A DNA stretch of 46,160 nucleotides, from the NCBI GenBank assembly GCA_934646185.1, contig CAKUEH010000018.1, positions 1 to 46,160 on the forward strand, written 5' to 3'. The notes beneath the pieces were generated by a model. The model saw only the letters and a program-made list of their open reading frames with translations. It ran no database searches and was not told where the DNA came from. This stretch comes from an uncultured Oscillospiraceae bacterium (GTDB taxonomy: Bacteria; Bacillota; Clostridia; Oscillospirales; Oscillospiraceae). Below, piece after piece: positions 39,645-46,160 of the stretch (its first letter is position 1; the number at the start of each line of letters is the position of its first letter). The translations under genes and the position numbers were made by a program.

Positions 39645-41123
39645 TTACAGCGCCTTCAGCAGGCCGACTTCGTCGTTGAATGCGTTGATGAGCTCGTCGA
39701 GCTCCTTGGCCTGTGCGTGGACGGCGTCCCAGGTGTTCTTGGTGTCGTACCACTGGGCGTTCAGGTCTTCGACGCTCATGCCCTGCTGCTCGACCCAGGT
39801 GTAGTACTTCAGGTTGTGGACTCTCTTGCGCTCCGGATAGGTGAGCTCGAGCATGCTGTCGGTCTTGAGGTTCAGCATATGCAGGTTGTGATCCAGCTCG
39901 GCAGCCTGTGCGGAGTATGCGCCGTACATCTCGTTCAGCTCTTCGACGCGGGACTTGTACATGACGGCGGAGTCGGTCAGGACGGTGACGACGACGTCGT
40001 CCTCGGTCAGCTCATAGAACTTGGCCATCTTGATGCAGCACAGAACGTTTGCGATGCCGGAGATGCCCATCCAGGTGAACTTTTCGATCTGCTCGTCAGA
40101 CAGGCCGAGGGTCTTGAGGTATTCCTGGCCTTCCTTGCAGTTGAACAGGCGGAGCAGTCTCTGGGAGTCTTCGTCGTCGATGGCGATGGCCATGTCGGTG
40201 TTCTTGACGTTGTGGACCCAGGGGATGTGCTTGTCGCCGATGCCTTCGATGCGGTGGCCGCCGAAGCCGTTGTCGAGGATGGTCGGGCACTGCAGCGCTT
40301 CACCGACAGCCAGCTTCATGCCCGGATAGCGCTCCTTCAGGAGGTCGCCCGCGGACATCGTGCCGGCGGAGCCGGAGGTGAAGCAGGCGCCTGCCAGTCT
40401 CTGGCCGGGCTTCTTCACGTTCTCAAACAGGTCGGACAGGGCGTAGCCGGTGACGTTGTAGTGCCACAGGGGGTTGCCCATCTCGGCGAACTGGTTGAAG
40501 ATCATCATGCTGGGATCCTGCTTGAGCTCCCAGGTCTTGTCGAAGATCTCCTTGACGTTGGACTCGCAGCCCGGGGTGGCAATGATCTGGCCGGCGATGG
40601 TCTTCAGCCAGTCAAAGCGTTCCTTGGACATATCCTGCGGCAGGATGGCGACGGAGTCGCAGGCGAGGAGCTTGGAGTTGAACGCGCCGCCGCGGCAGTA
40701 GTTGCCGGTGGAGGGCCATACAGCGTGATGATAAGTGGCGTCGAACTGGCCGGTCACGAGACGCGGAGCCAGGCAGCCGAAGGAAGCGCCGACCTTGTGG
40801 CAGCCGGTCGGGAACCACTTGCCGGACATGGCCAGAATGCGGCACGGAACGCCGGAAACGGAGGACGGGATCTCAACGTAGTTGGGGGTCTTCTGGTACA
40901 GGCCGCCGGTCTCCTTGGCCTCGTTGTGCCAGTTGATACGGAACAGGTTGACGGGGTCAACGTCCCACAGGCCGGTGTGCGTCAGCTTTTCCTTGATCTT
41001 CTCGGGGATCAGGTCGGGGTTCTGCATCTGGGCGATGGTCGGGATGATGATGTTGTTTTCCTTGGCCTTCTGGATGTTGTGGGCCAGGCCTTCGCGATTG
41101 ATGGTCAGATCGATCTTGCTCAT
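39645..41123 (-). CDS. Uncharacterised fold-type II PLP-dependent enzyme
   Basis: 492 residues, cytosolic. The predicted Schiff-base Lys is Lys110 in FPTGCHKVGASFG, and GACFTSGSAGTMSAGDLL (about 255-275) looks like the phosphate-binding loop. Other landmarks: NYCRGGAFNSKLLACDSVAILP (partly shown), NGFGGHRIEGIGDKHIPW and a C-terminal helical stretch from about 400. The overall pattern is that of cysteine synthase/threonine synthase-like beta-family enzymes, but I do not recognise the reaction. Its start overlaps the stop of the YheO-type regulator by 4 nt (ATGA). With YgeY and threonine synthase in the set, an amino acid ammonia-lyase or thiol-related role is possible. Confidence 0.75.
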   Translation of the reverse strand: MSKIDLTINREGLAHNIQKAKENNIIIPTIAQMQNPDLIPEKIKEKLTHTGLWDVDPVNLFRINWHNEAKETGGLYQKTPNYVEIPSSVSGVPCRILAMSGKWFPTGCHKVGASFGCLAPRLVTGQFDATYHHAVWPSTGNYCRGGAFNSKLLACDSVAILPQDMSKERFDWLKTIAGQIIATPGCESNVKEIFDKTWELKQDPSMMIFNQFAEMGNPLWHYNVTGYALSDLFENVKKPGQRLAGACFTSGSAGTMSAGDLLKERYPGMKLAVGEALQCPTILDNGFGGHRIEGIGDKHIPWVHNVKNTDMAIAIDDEDSQRLLRLFNCKEGQEYLKTLGLSDEQIEKFTWMGISGIANVLCCIKMAKFYELTEDDVVVTVLTDSAVMYKSRVEELNEMYGAYSAQAAELDHNLHMLNLKTDSMLELTYPERKRVHNLKYYTWVEQQGMSVEDLNAQWYDTKNTWDAVHAQAKELDELINAFNDEVGLLKAL

Positions 41124-41776
41124 AGTTCGTTTGTTCCTCCTGTTTTACTGTTGTCTAAGTATGAATAGAGCGTGTACTTGGAGATGCCGAAATGCTTGGC
41201 GATCTTATCGCCGGATTTAGTGATCAGAAGTGCGCCGGAATTACTGAGATAGCGGATGGCCTTGACCTTGTCGTCCTTGGTCATGAGCGCGACGGGCTTT
41301 CCGACGAGCTCGTCCGCCTGCCGGATGAGGTCGTCCAGCAGATCTGCCACGTTGAGCGTGATGCGCTCCGGCTCGCGGCTGGCGTGCTGGTCGGCAGAAA
41401 TAAAGTCGTGCAGAGAGTTTTCAAACAGCTGCATCATGGAAATGTCGTAGTTGATCCCGAGGATCCCCGTGACCCTTCCGCTTTCGTCCCGGATGTATAC
41501 TGACGAGGATTTCAGGATCTTCCCGTCCTTTGTGCGCGTCAAATAGCCGAGCTGATCCTCCGCGTTGTCGTCCTCATGACCCAGCTGCTCCAGCACCACG
41601 TGCGACGGCCCGTCGCCGACCTTGCGGCCGGTCACATGACCGTTTTCGATCGCGACGATCGAGGAATAGGCGCTCTTGCCGGAGAGCTCATGGAGCACGA
41701 CCTCGCAGTTGCTGCCGAACTGCGCCGCGATCGCCTTTGCGATCTGCTCAAGCAGCTCCAGTAATTTCGCGTCCAA
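41120..41776 (-). CDS. YheO-like PAS domain DNA-binding regulator
   Basis: 218 residues, starting with TTG at 41776, chosen because a perfect GGAGGTGAT lies 6 nt ahead and a promoter just upstream. The YheO-type PAS domain spans about 1-120 (GSNCEVVLHELSG, SSIVAIENGHVTGRKVGDGPS (partly shown), KSSSVYIRDESGRVTGILGINYD (partly shown)). The C-terminal helix-turn-helix spans about 155-210 (KAIRYLSNSGALLITKSGDKIA, FGISKYTLYSYL). A relative, DauR, controls D-arginine catabolism. Here it is translationally coupled to the PLP enzyme and probably senses that pathway's substrate. Confidence 0.88.
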   Translation of the reverse strand: MDAKLLELLEQIAKAIAAQFGSNCEVVLHELSGKSAYSSIVAIENGHVTGRKVGDGPSHVVLEQLGHEDDNAEDQLGYLTRTKDGKILKSSSVYIRDESGRVTGILGINYDISMMQLFENSLHDFISADQHASREPERITLNVADLLDDLIRQADELVGKPVALMTKDDKVKAIRYLSNSGALLITKSGDKIAKHFGISKYTLYSYLDNSKTGGTNEL

Positions 41777-41821
41777 TCTGCTATCACCTCCAAATTTAAT
41801 ACCCGAATGAAGTCTGAACCT

Positions 41822-41850
41822 ATCATACCAGTATCAGAAGCAGATTGCAA
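41822..41850 (-). promoter_or_regulatory. sigma-A promoter of the regulator-PLP-RAYT-thrC set
   Basis: TTGCAA and TATGAT on the minus strand separated by 17 nt. AT-rich palindromic sequence (AACAAAAATTTTGTT near 41878) lies upstream and may act as operator or weak terminator of ygeY. Confidence 0.75.
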
Positions 41851-41915
41851 GGAATTTTCAAAAATATTTTTAGGCTAACAAAAATTTTGTTGCCGCTTTC
41901 GCGAAATCACGCGCC

Positions 41916-43097
41916 TCACCGCGTCAGCTGCGTGAGAATGGACTCGAAGCCCTTGCAGGACTTGAGCAGCTGGTCGATCTCGATGTACTCGTCGCGCACG
42001 TGCGCGAGGCTTTCGAGCGACGGGCCGTAGCCGATCGTCGGGATGCCCGCCTCGCCGCAGAAGCTGCTGCCGTTGGTGCAGAACGAGAAGTGCGACAGCG
42101 GCGCTTCGATGCCCGCGTCCTTCAGACCCTTCAGCGCGGCCTGCACCAGATCGCTGTCTTCCTCCGTGACCCAGGCCGGGAAATAGCGCTTGGCGCGGAT
42201 GGTGTCGCCCGTCCAGCATTTCTCCTCGCCCTCGGCCAGATAGCACCGGGCCTTGAGACCGGGATGCGTGTTCTGCGCGCGGGCGATGGCCTCGTTGACC
42301 TGCCCGAGAATGACGGCCTCGTCCTCGCCGACGAGCGTCCGGCGGTCAAACGTCGCGCGGCACAAGGACGGCACGACCGACGCGCCGGGATACGGCTGGG
42401 AGATAATATCCGTGAGCTCGAGAATGCCCTTGCCGAGCAGCGGATGCTCGTTCGGGACGATCTTGCGGATCTCGTCGATGACGGCCGTCATGGCGTAGAC
42501 GGCGTTGACGCCCTTTTCCGGGTTGGAGGAATGGCAGCTGACGCCCTCCGTCTCCACAACGACCTCCGCCCGGCCGCGCTGGCCGCGCTTGACGGTCGTG
42601 CTCGTGGCCTCGCCGATGATGACGAGATCGGGCTTTGCCAGCCGCGTGATCTCACGGGAGGACACGCCCTCGAACCGCTCTTCATGCACCGTACACGACA
42701 CGCAGACGCGGCCGGCGAAGTCCTTTCCGGTCTTCTCGGCGAAGCGCGCCGCGGCGGTGATCATGGCGCAGTCACTGCCCTTCATGTCGGACGCGCCGCG
42801 GCCGTAAATTTTCCCGTCCACGATCTCGCCGCCAAACGGGTCATGCTCCCACTGCGGCGCGTCGATCACGTCCACGGTGTCGATATGGCCGTCCATCAGG
42901 ACGGTCTTTCCGGGCCGCTTGCCGCGGATGGTGCCGAGGACGCTGCCGAAGCGGTCGATGATGACCTCGTCGAAGCCGTATTCCTCCATTTTGCGCTTCA
43001 TCAGCTCCGCCACGCCCTTCTCCTGCCCGGAATAGCTGGGAATGCGCAGCGCCTCCTGACAAAATGCGATCAGCTGTTCGTTCGTATAAGTATCCAT
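41916..43097 (-). CDS. M20 metallopeptidase, YgeY family (selenium-metabolism-linked hydrolase)
   Basis: 393 residues. M20 metal ligands and catalytic residues appear in order: LMDGHIDTVDV (His, Asp), GRGASDMKGSDCA (bridging Asp), VHEERFEG (catalytic Glu-Glu), IIGEATS (Glu ligand), RGRAEVVVETEGVSCHSS with the dimerisation His. The C-terminal FCTNGSSFCGEAGIPTIGYGP (partly shown) completes the site. The sequence resembles YgeY, which in other bacteria sits with selenium-dependent hydroxylase and carbamoyltransferase genes; none are here. It lies upstream of the YheO/PLP set but has its own promoter. Confidence 0.85.
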   Translation of the reverse strand: MDTYTNEQLIAFCQEALRIPSYSGQEKGVAELMKRKMEEYGFDEVIIDRFGSVLGTIRGKRPGKTVLMDGHIDTVDVIDAPQWEHDPFGGEIVDGKIYGRGASDMKGSDCAMITAAARFAEKTGKDFAGRVCVSCTVHEERFEGVSSREITRLAKPDLVIIGEATSTTVKRGQRGRAEVVVETEGVSCHSSNPEKGVNAVYAMTAVIDEIRKIVPNEHPLLGKGILELTDIISQPYPGASVVPSLCRATFDRRTLVGEDEAVILGQVNEAIARAQNTHPGLKARCYLAEGEEKCWTGDTIRAKRYFPAWVTEEDSDLVQAALKGLKDAGIEAPLSHFSFCTNGSSFCGEAGIPTIGYGPSLESLAHVRDEYIEIDQLLKSCKGFESILTQLTR

Positions 43098-43134
43098 GCG
43101 GTAAAAATCCTTTCTCAGTCAGATTTCTGTTTGA

Positions 43135-43163
43135 AACATAGGGCAGCCCCGCGCCGTTGTCAA
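43135..43163 (-). promoter_or_regulatory. sigma-A promoter of the ygeY-like gene
   Basis: TTGACA and TATGTT on the minus strand separated by 17 nt. Confidence 0.7.
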
Positions 43164-43221
43164 GCCGCCCGCGCAAATTCTATGTTTTACAGAAAATCCG
43201 CCGTCCATTTTGGTCAAAACA

Positions 43222-43254
43222 GCGAAAATGCCCCGCGCCATGCGGCGCGGGGCA
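43222..43254 (-). terminator. Terminator of folT-folC
   Basis: 11-bp stem TGCCCCGCGCC/GGCGCGGGGCA with 4-nt loop, followed by TTTTCGC on minus. Confidence 0.75.
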
Positions 43255-43265
43255 CTTGCTACCGA

Positions 43266-44534
43266 TCAGAGCTGCTGAAGACCGGCTTCGATCTCGCCGA
43301 TCATGTAAAGCGAGCCGTAGCAGAGGATGACGCCGTCCCTGCCCGCATGCTCCACAGCCAGCCGGACGCCGTCCGCGACGACATCGCAGGCCGTGACGGG
43401 CTTGCCGAACTGGGACAGATACTTCGCCAGCTCATGCGCGTTCAGCGCGCGGGGATTGCCCGGCGTGATGGTGATGAATTCTTTCGCGTAGGGCGCGACG
43501 TTCCGGTACATGCAGTTATAGTCCTTGTCGGCCAGAACGCCGGTGAGGATGGTCAGCGGACGATCCGCCAGATAATCCTGAATGTTCTTGACGAGCGCCT
43601 GGATGCACTGCGGGTTGTGTCCGCCGTCGATGATGAACAGCGGATCCCTGCGCCGCACGTCGAACCGGCCCGGCCAGCGGACATCCGCAAGACCCTCGCG
43701 GATCTGCTCGTCCGTGATGTGCCAGCCGCGCTGCTGCATGACGGTCGCCGCCGTGAGCGCGACGGCCGCGTTGTGCAGCTGATGGTCGCCCAGCAGGGGG
43801 AGCTTCAGCGCGTGGAAGCGTTCCCAGTCGAAGACCTGACCGGTCAGATCGTGGGAAATGAGATGGATATCGGCAAAGTCCGCCTTGTGGAGCTTCGCGC
43901 CGACCTCTTTGCACCGCGCCTCGATCACGGCCTCGACCGACGGCGATTCGCGGTAGATGACGGCGTCGCAGCCGGGCTTGATGATGCCGGACTTCGTCGC
44001 GGCGATCTTCTCCAGCGTGTCGCCCAGCACCTCCGTGTGGTCAAGGCCGATGTTGCAGATGATCGCGGTCTCCGGCGGGAGAATGACGTTCGTGGCGTCG
44101 AATTCGCCGCCCATGCCGACCTCGCATACGACCAGATCGCAGCCCTGACGGGCAAAATATTCAAAGCCCAGCGCCGTGACCATCTCAAACTCGGTCGGCT
44201 GCTCGAAGAGCGAATCGGCCAGGGGCTTGATATACTCCGTGATCTCGCAGATGTCCGCGTCGGAGATCTGCACGCCGCCAATTTGGATGCGCTCATTGAA
44301 CCGGATCAGATAGGGGCTGGTATACAGGCCCGTCTTGTATCCGGCCTTCGTGAACATGCTGGCCAGCATCGCGCAGGTCGAGCCCTTGCCGTTCGTGCCC
44401 GTCACGTGGATGAATTTTAATTTGCGCTCCGGGTGGCCCATCTTGTCAAGCAGCGCGCTGATGCGCGCAAGGCCGGGGACGCTGCCCTTCCAGCAGACGG
44501 AATGGATATAATACAGCGCTTCGTCAAGCGTCAT
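43266..44534 (-). CDS. folC: Folylpolyglutamate synthase / dihydrofolate synthase
   Basis: 422 residues, normal length. It adds glutamate to (dihydro)folate with ATP, trapping the vitamin in the cell. HVTGTNGKGSTCAMLASMF is the Mur-ligase P-loop (about residue 44), followed by SPYLIRFNERIQIGG, NIGLDHTEVLGDT, RFDVRRRDPLFIIDGGHNP (partly shown) and ITPGNPRALNAHEL. It starts 1 nt after the folT stop, forming a folate uptake-and-retention operon under the THF riboswitch. Confidence 0.95.
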   Translation of the reverse strand: MTLDEALYYIHSVCWKGSVPGLARISALLDKMGHPERKLKFIHVTGTNGKGSTCAMLASMFTKAGYKTGLYTSPYLIRFNERIQIGGVQISDADICEITEYIKPLADSLFEQPTEFEMVTALGFEYFARQGCDLVVCEVGMGGEFDATNVILPPETAIICNIGLDHTEVLGDTLEKIAATKSGIIKPGCDAVIYRESPSVEAVIEARCKEVGAKLHKADFADIHLISHDLTGQVFDWERFHALKLPLLGDHQLHNAAVALTAATVMQQRGWHITDEQIREGLADVRWPGRFDVRRRDPLFIIDGGHNPQCIQALVKNIQDYLADRPLTILTGVLADKDYNCMYRNVAPYAKEFITITPGNPRALNAHELAKYLSQFGKPVTACDVVADGVRLAVEHAGRDGVILCYGSLYMIGEIEAGLQQL

Positions 44535-44535
44535 G

Positions 44536-45150
44536 TCAATTACCTTCTTTTGATTTCGTTTCGTATTTTACCGGCGGCCAGAGCTTGGCGGCGGTAAAGA
44601 CCTTCGATTTATAGAGCAGCCATACCACCAGCACGTCGATGACGAACGTCACGCCGAACTGCACCGAGCGGGTCGCGAGTTTCGTGAGGAAAAACGCCGT
44701 TTTCGCGTCGCCGCCGTAGACAAAGGCGAGGGAAAAGCTCTGCCAGAGGATCGAGCCCAGCGCGACGGCGGGCAGGAACGACAGGGCGATGGTCAGGATG
44801 GACGTTTTTTTCACCAGCAGCGGCTGGAACAGACCCGCGCAGAGCCCATAGAGAATGGGCGGCACGCAGAACATCGGGTTATAGCCGTAGCCGGAGAACA
44901 GGCAGCCGACAAAATCGGCCACAAAGCCGACCAGCGCTCCGGGCAGCGGCCCAAAGAGCATACCGGCCAGGAAAATGGGCACGGCCTCGATGGAAAAGCG
45001 GGTCGTCTCGTTCGGCATCGGAATGATGAACCGGGCCAGCACGACGGAAACGGCGGCCAAAAGCGCGCAGGACACGAGCGTGCGCACATTCTGCAGCCCG
45101 TGCCGCGGCGCAGTCTGCGCGGCGGACATGTTTTTTGTAAAATTGGACAT
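44536..45150 (-). CDS. folT: Folate ECF transporter S component
   Basis: 204 residues with about six membrane segments. It is the substrate-binding subunit that works with the shared EcfAA'T module, not present here. LVSCALLAAVSVVLARFIIP, the characteristic RFSIEAVPIFLAGMLFGPLPGALVGFVADFVG (partly shown), and YGYNPMFCVPPILYGLCAGL are typical of FolT. The start has a perfect AGGAGG 7 nt ahead. A THF riboswitch upstream and the directly following folC gene confirm folate as substrate. Confidence 0.93.
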   Translation of the reverse strand: MSNFTKNMSAAQTAPRHGLQNVRTLVSCALLAAVSVVLARFIIPMPNETTRFSIEAVPIFLAGMLFGPLPGALVGFVADFVGCLFSGYGYNPMFCVPPILYGLCAGLFQPLLVKKTSILTIALSFLPAVALGSILWQSFSLAFVYGGDAKTAFFLTKLATRSVQFGVTFVIDVLVVWLLYKSKVFTAAKLWPPVKYETKSKEGN

Positions 45151-45157
45151 AAAAAAG

Positions 45158-45185
45158 CCTCCTATTGCATCAATGGGAGGAGGTT
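45158..45185 (-). promoter_or_regulatory. Expression platform: Shine-Dalgarno sequestering hairpin of folT
   Basis: On the minus strand CCTCCT (plus 45178-45183) can pair with the AGGAGG ribosome site (plus 45158-45163), helped by an ATTG/CAAT inner helix. The overlapping AACCTCC (plus 45179-45185) can instead pair with GGAGGTT inside the riboswitch core (plus 45289-45295), which would free the ribosome site. Confidence 0.6.
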
Positions 45186-45237
45186 CGGATGATATGGACT
45201 TTCAAACAAGAAAGAAACTGCTGTACAATTTCAGTTT

Positions 45238-45333
45238 GCTATAGCGGATGCGAAATGGCACCGCGGAGAAACTCCTTCGCCCGGCGGCAACCTCCCATCC
45301 GACCGGTACTTGACGCGCCATTTCTACTCATGC
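45238..45333 (-). ncRNA. Tetrahydrofolate (THF) riboswitch
   Basis: The minus strand carries the conserved series of the THF aptamer: GAGTAG, then GGCGCGTCAAGTACCGG, GGATGGGAGGTTGCC, GGGCGAAGGAG, CGCGGTGCCATTTCGCATCC and GCTATAGC. The paired outer and inner helices (AAATGGC/GCCATTT, GGATGGG region) fit. It lies upstream of folT-folC, the usual target of this riboswitch in Clostridia, and folate binding should switch the operon off. Confidence 0.88.
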
Positions 45334-45412
45334 AACGTTCGGGTACGCATGCTCTGTTCGTTAAATTGACAGGCTCACATCTTCCTGCCCTTTGCTTCAC
45401 TCCTTTGAGCCT

Positions 45413-45441
45413 ATTGTATTGTGTCGGCGAGAAAAAATCAA
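45413..45441 (-). promoter_or_regulatory. sigma-A promoter of folT-folC
   Basis: TTGATT and TACAAT on the minus strand with a 17-nt spacer, about 75 nt before the riboswitch aptamer. It lies directly after the small 45449-45661 gene. Confidence 0.65.
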
Positions 45442-45448
45442 GTATCAA

Positions 45449-45661
45449 TCAATATTTTTTTATTGATTCCAAATCCGCGGAGTCCGGGCGGCCTAAAACC
45501 TGAAAAATGCGTTCCGCCTGCGGCGCCTCGCCGCCCGCCGCGCGCCATCCGGCCAGAAACGACGCGCGGACGATCTCAAACAGCGCGCTCTCCGCGTCGT
45601 CATACTCATGCCGGTCCAGAAACGCGGAAAACGCGGCCTCAAATTCGTTGTCCATCATCAT
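45449..45661 (-). CDS. Small protein of unknown function (70 residues)
   Basis: Starts MMMDNEFEAAFSAFLDRHEYDDAE and continues as an acidic, probably all-helical protein without signal peptide, membrane segment or cysteines. ACAGGAGGGACATAC is a strong ribosome site, so translation is likely. I recognise no family. It lies upstream of the folT promoter on the same strand and is divergent from a small XRE regulator; the AT-rich 130-bp space between them carries promoter-like sequence (TTTACT-17-TAATAT) toward this gene. Confidence 0.65.
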   Translation of the reverse strand: MMMDNEFEAAFSAFLDRHEYDDAESALFEIVRASFLAGWRAAGGEAPQAERIFQVLGRPDSADLESIKKY

Positions 45662-45759
45662 GTATGTCCCTCCTGTTTCTCGTTTTCTTTATATTACAAC
45701 ATAATTTTTATAAAGTAAATAATCATTTACATTGAACAAATTATAATCGAATGAGAAAC

Positions 45760-45777
45760 TTGATAGCATAGTATCAA
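45760..45777. promoter_or_regulatory. Possible operator upstream of the small XRE regulator
   Basis: Perfect inverted repeat TTGATA-N6-TATCAA, with a further GTGATAC at 45784-45790 next to the start codon. It lies in the AT-rich divergent promoter region and would suit autoregulation. Confidence 0.45.
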
Positions 45778-45791
45778 CAGGATGTGATACG

Positions 45792-46022
45792 ATGCAGACA
45801 GAGTATGCCGAGAAATATATCACGCTCGGGCTTAAAATCGCATATTACCGCAAAAAGCGCGGCTACACGCAGGAGGTCTTCGCGGAGAAGATCGGCAAGA
45901 GCCTGAATTTCCTCGCACAGGTCGAAGGAACGGGGACTGTGCGCGGCGTGAGTCTCGAAACGCTTTTCAAAATTGCAGATGTCCTTCAGATCTCACCGGC
46001 AAAGCTGCTGGAGGATGATTGA
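45792..46022 (+). CDS. Small XRE-family (Cro/CI-type) transcriptional regulator
   Basis: 76 residues, almost entirely a helix-turn-helix domain: LGLKIAYYRKKRGYTQEVFAEKIGKS (partly shown) followed by SLETLFKIADVLQISPAKLLEDD. A 76-residue protein has no room for a sensor domain, as in many chromosomal Cro/CI regulators and antitoxin-like proteins. The start follows AGGATGTGATACG, a weak ribosome site overlapping a possible operator half-site. No toxin gene is seen next to it, though the divergent small protein could be a regulated partner. Confidence 0.85.
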   Translation: MQTEYAEKYITLGLKIAYYRKKRGYTQEVFAEKIGKSLNFLAQVEGTGTVRGVSLETLFKIADVLQISPAKLLEDD

Positions 46023-46028
46023 AAAGAG

Positions 46029-46160
46029 GCTCCCCTTGGGCCCAAGGGGAGCTGGCCCGAAGGGCCTGAGGGGATTCGAACGCAACAGATTTCGGAGCAC
46101 TCTGAAATATGCAGCAAATCCCCTCCGTCATTTTCTTCGAAAATGCCACCTCCCCTTACC
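46029..46160. repeat. Dispersed intergenic repeat, family A, copy cut by window end
   Basis: GGCTCCCCTTGGGCCCAAG, GAGGGGATTCGAACGC and CAAATCCCCTCCGTCATTTT match the copies at 1224 and 9387. The right end lies beyond 46160. Confidence 0.8.

Noticed and set aside
42000..44420. An 806-residue plus-strand open frame opposite ygeY-like and folC genes.
   Set aside because: Antisense of two clear enzymes in a GC-rich genome; composition biased to Arg/Ala/Asp, no motif and no ribosome site.

Overview
The window is GC-rich DNA from an anaerobic Clostridia-type Bacillota, most likely a gut Oscillospiraceae relative. This rests on strong Shine-Dalgarno sites, sigma-A promoters with 17-nt spacers, a LysM/GH18 YaaH-type spore hydrolase, a tetrahydrofolate riboswitch in front of a folT-like gene, a reductive activator of corrinoid enzymes and an IscR-like Rrf2 regulator. 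It is mostly ordinary chromosome. No tRNA, rRNA, CRISPR array, prophage or conventional insertion sequence is visible.

Layout. 1-4.3 kb: DegV (cut by the window edge) and tadA on minus, then mnmG-tatD on plus. 4.7-7.9 kb: a DUF2284 protein, an Lsa-like ABC-F ATPase with an attenuator leader, and a membrane-anchored XRE regulator. 8.1-15.4 kb: aminotransferase, HI0933-type flavoprotein, a degenerate GH3 protein, an orphan BMP lipoprotein and an Asp/Glu racemase. 15.6-18.9 kb: DUF362 ferredoxin protein, LysM-GH18 hydrolase, ung. 19-21.9 kb: trmL, pgk, tpiA. 21.9-26.2 kb: a PTS-dependent dihydroxyacetone kinase locus (dhaK-dhaL-dhaM) followed by its own HPr and enzyme I, so phosphate from PEP can reach dihydroxyacetone; with pgk and tpiA next door the region handles triose phosphates. 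26.5-30.3 kb: corrinoid activator with DUF3786, and a trigger-factor-like chaperone without the ribosome-binding domain. 30.3-37.8 kb: uracil permease with a translated attenuator leader, YfbR nucleotidase, MATE exporter, Rrf2 regulator, Hsp20 and an ABC exporter pair. 37.9-43.1 kb: a minus-strand set with a YgeY-type hydrolase, a YheO-type regulator, an unassigned fold-type II PLP enzyme, a REP-associated transposase (RAYT) and a threonine synthase. 43.3-46.1 kb: folT-folC under a THF riboswitch, a small unknown protein and a small XRE regulator.

Two families of dispersed intergenic repeats fill many gaps. Family A is about 150-165 bp with short inverted ends. Family B is a 26-bp REP-like palindrome, often as an inverted pair around a conserved spacer (BIME-like). 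The RAYT gene at 39.1-39.6 kb carries two family-B palindromes in frame inside its own coding sequence. This RAYT and its candidate REP elements are the most unusual system here. The attenuator leaders of uraA and the ABC-F gene, and the dedicated PTS of the Dha locus, are the next most interesting.
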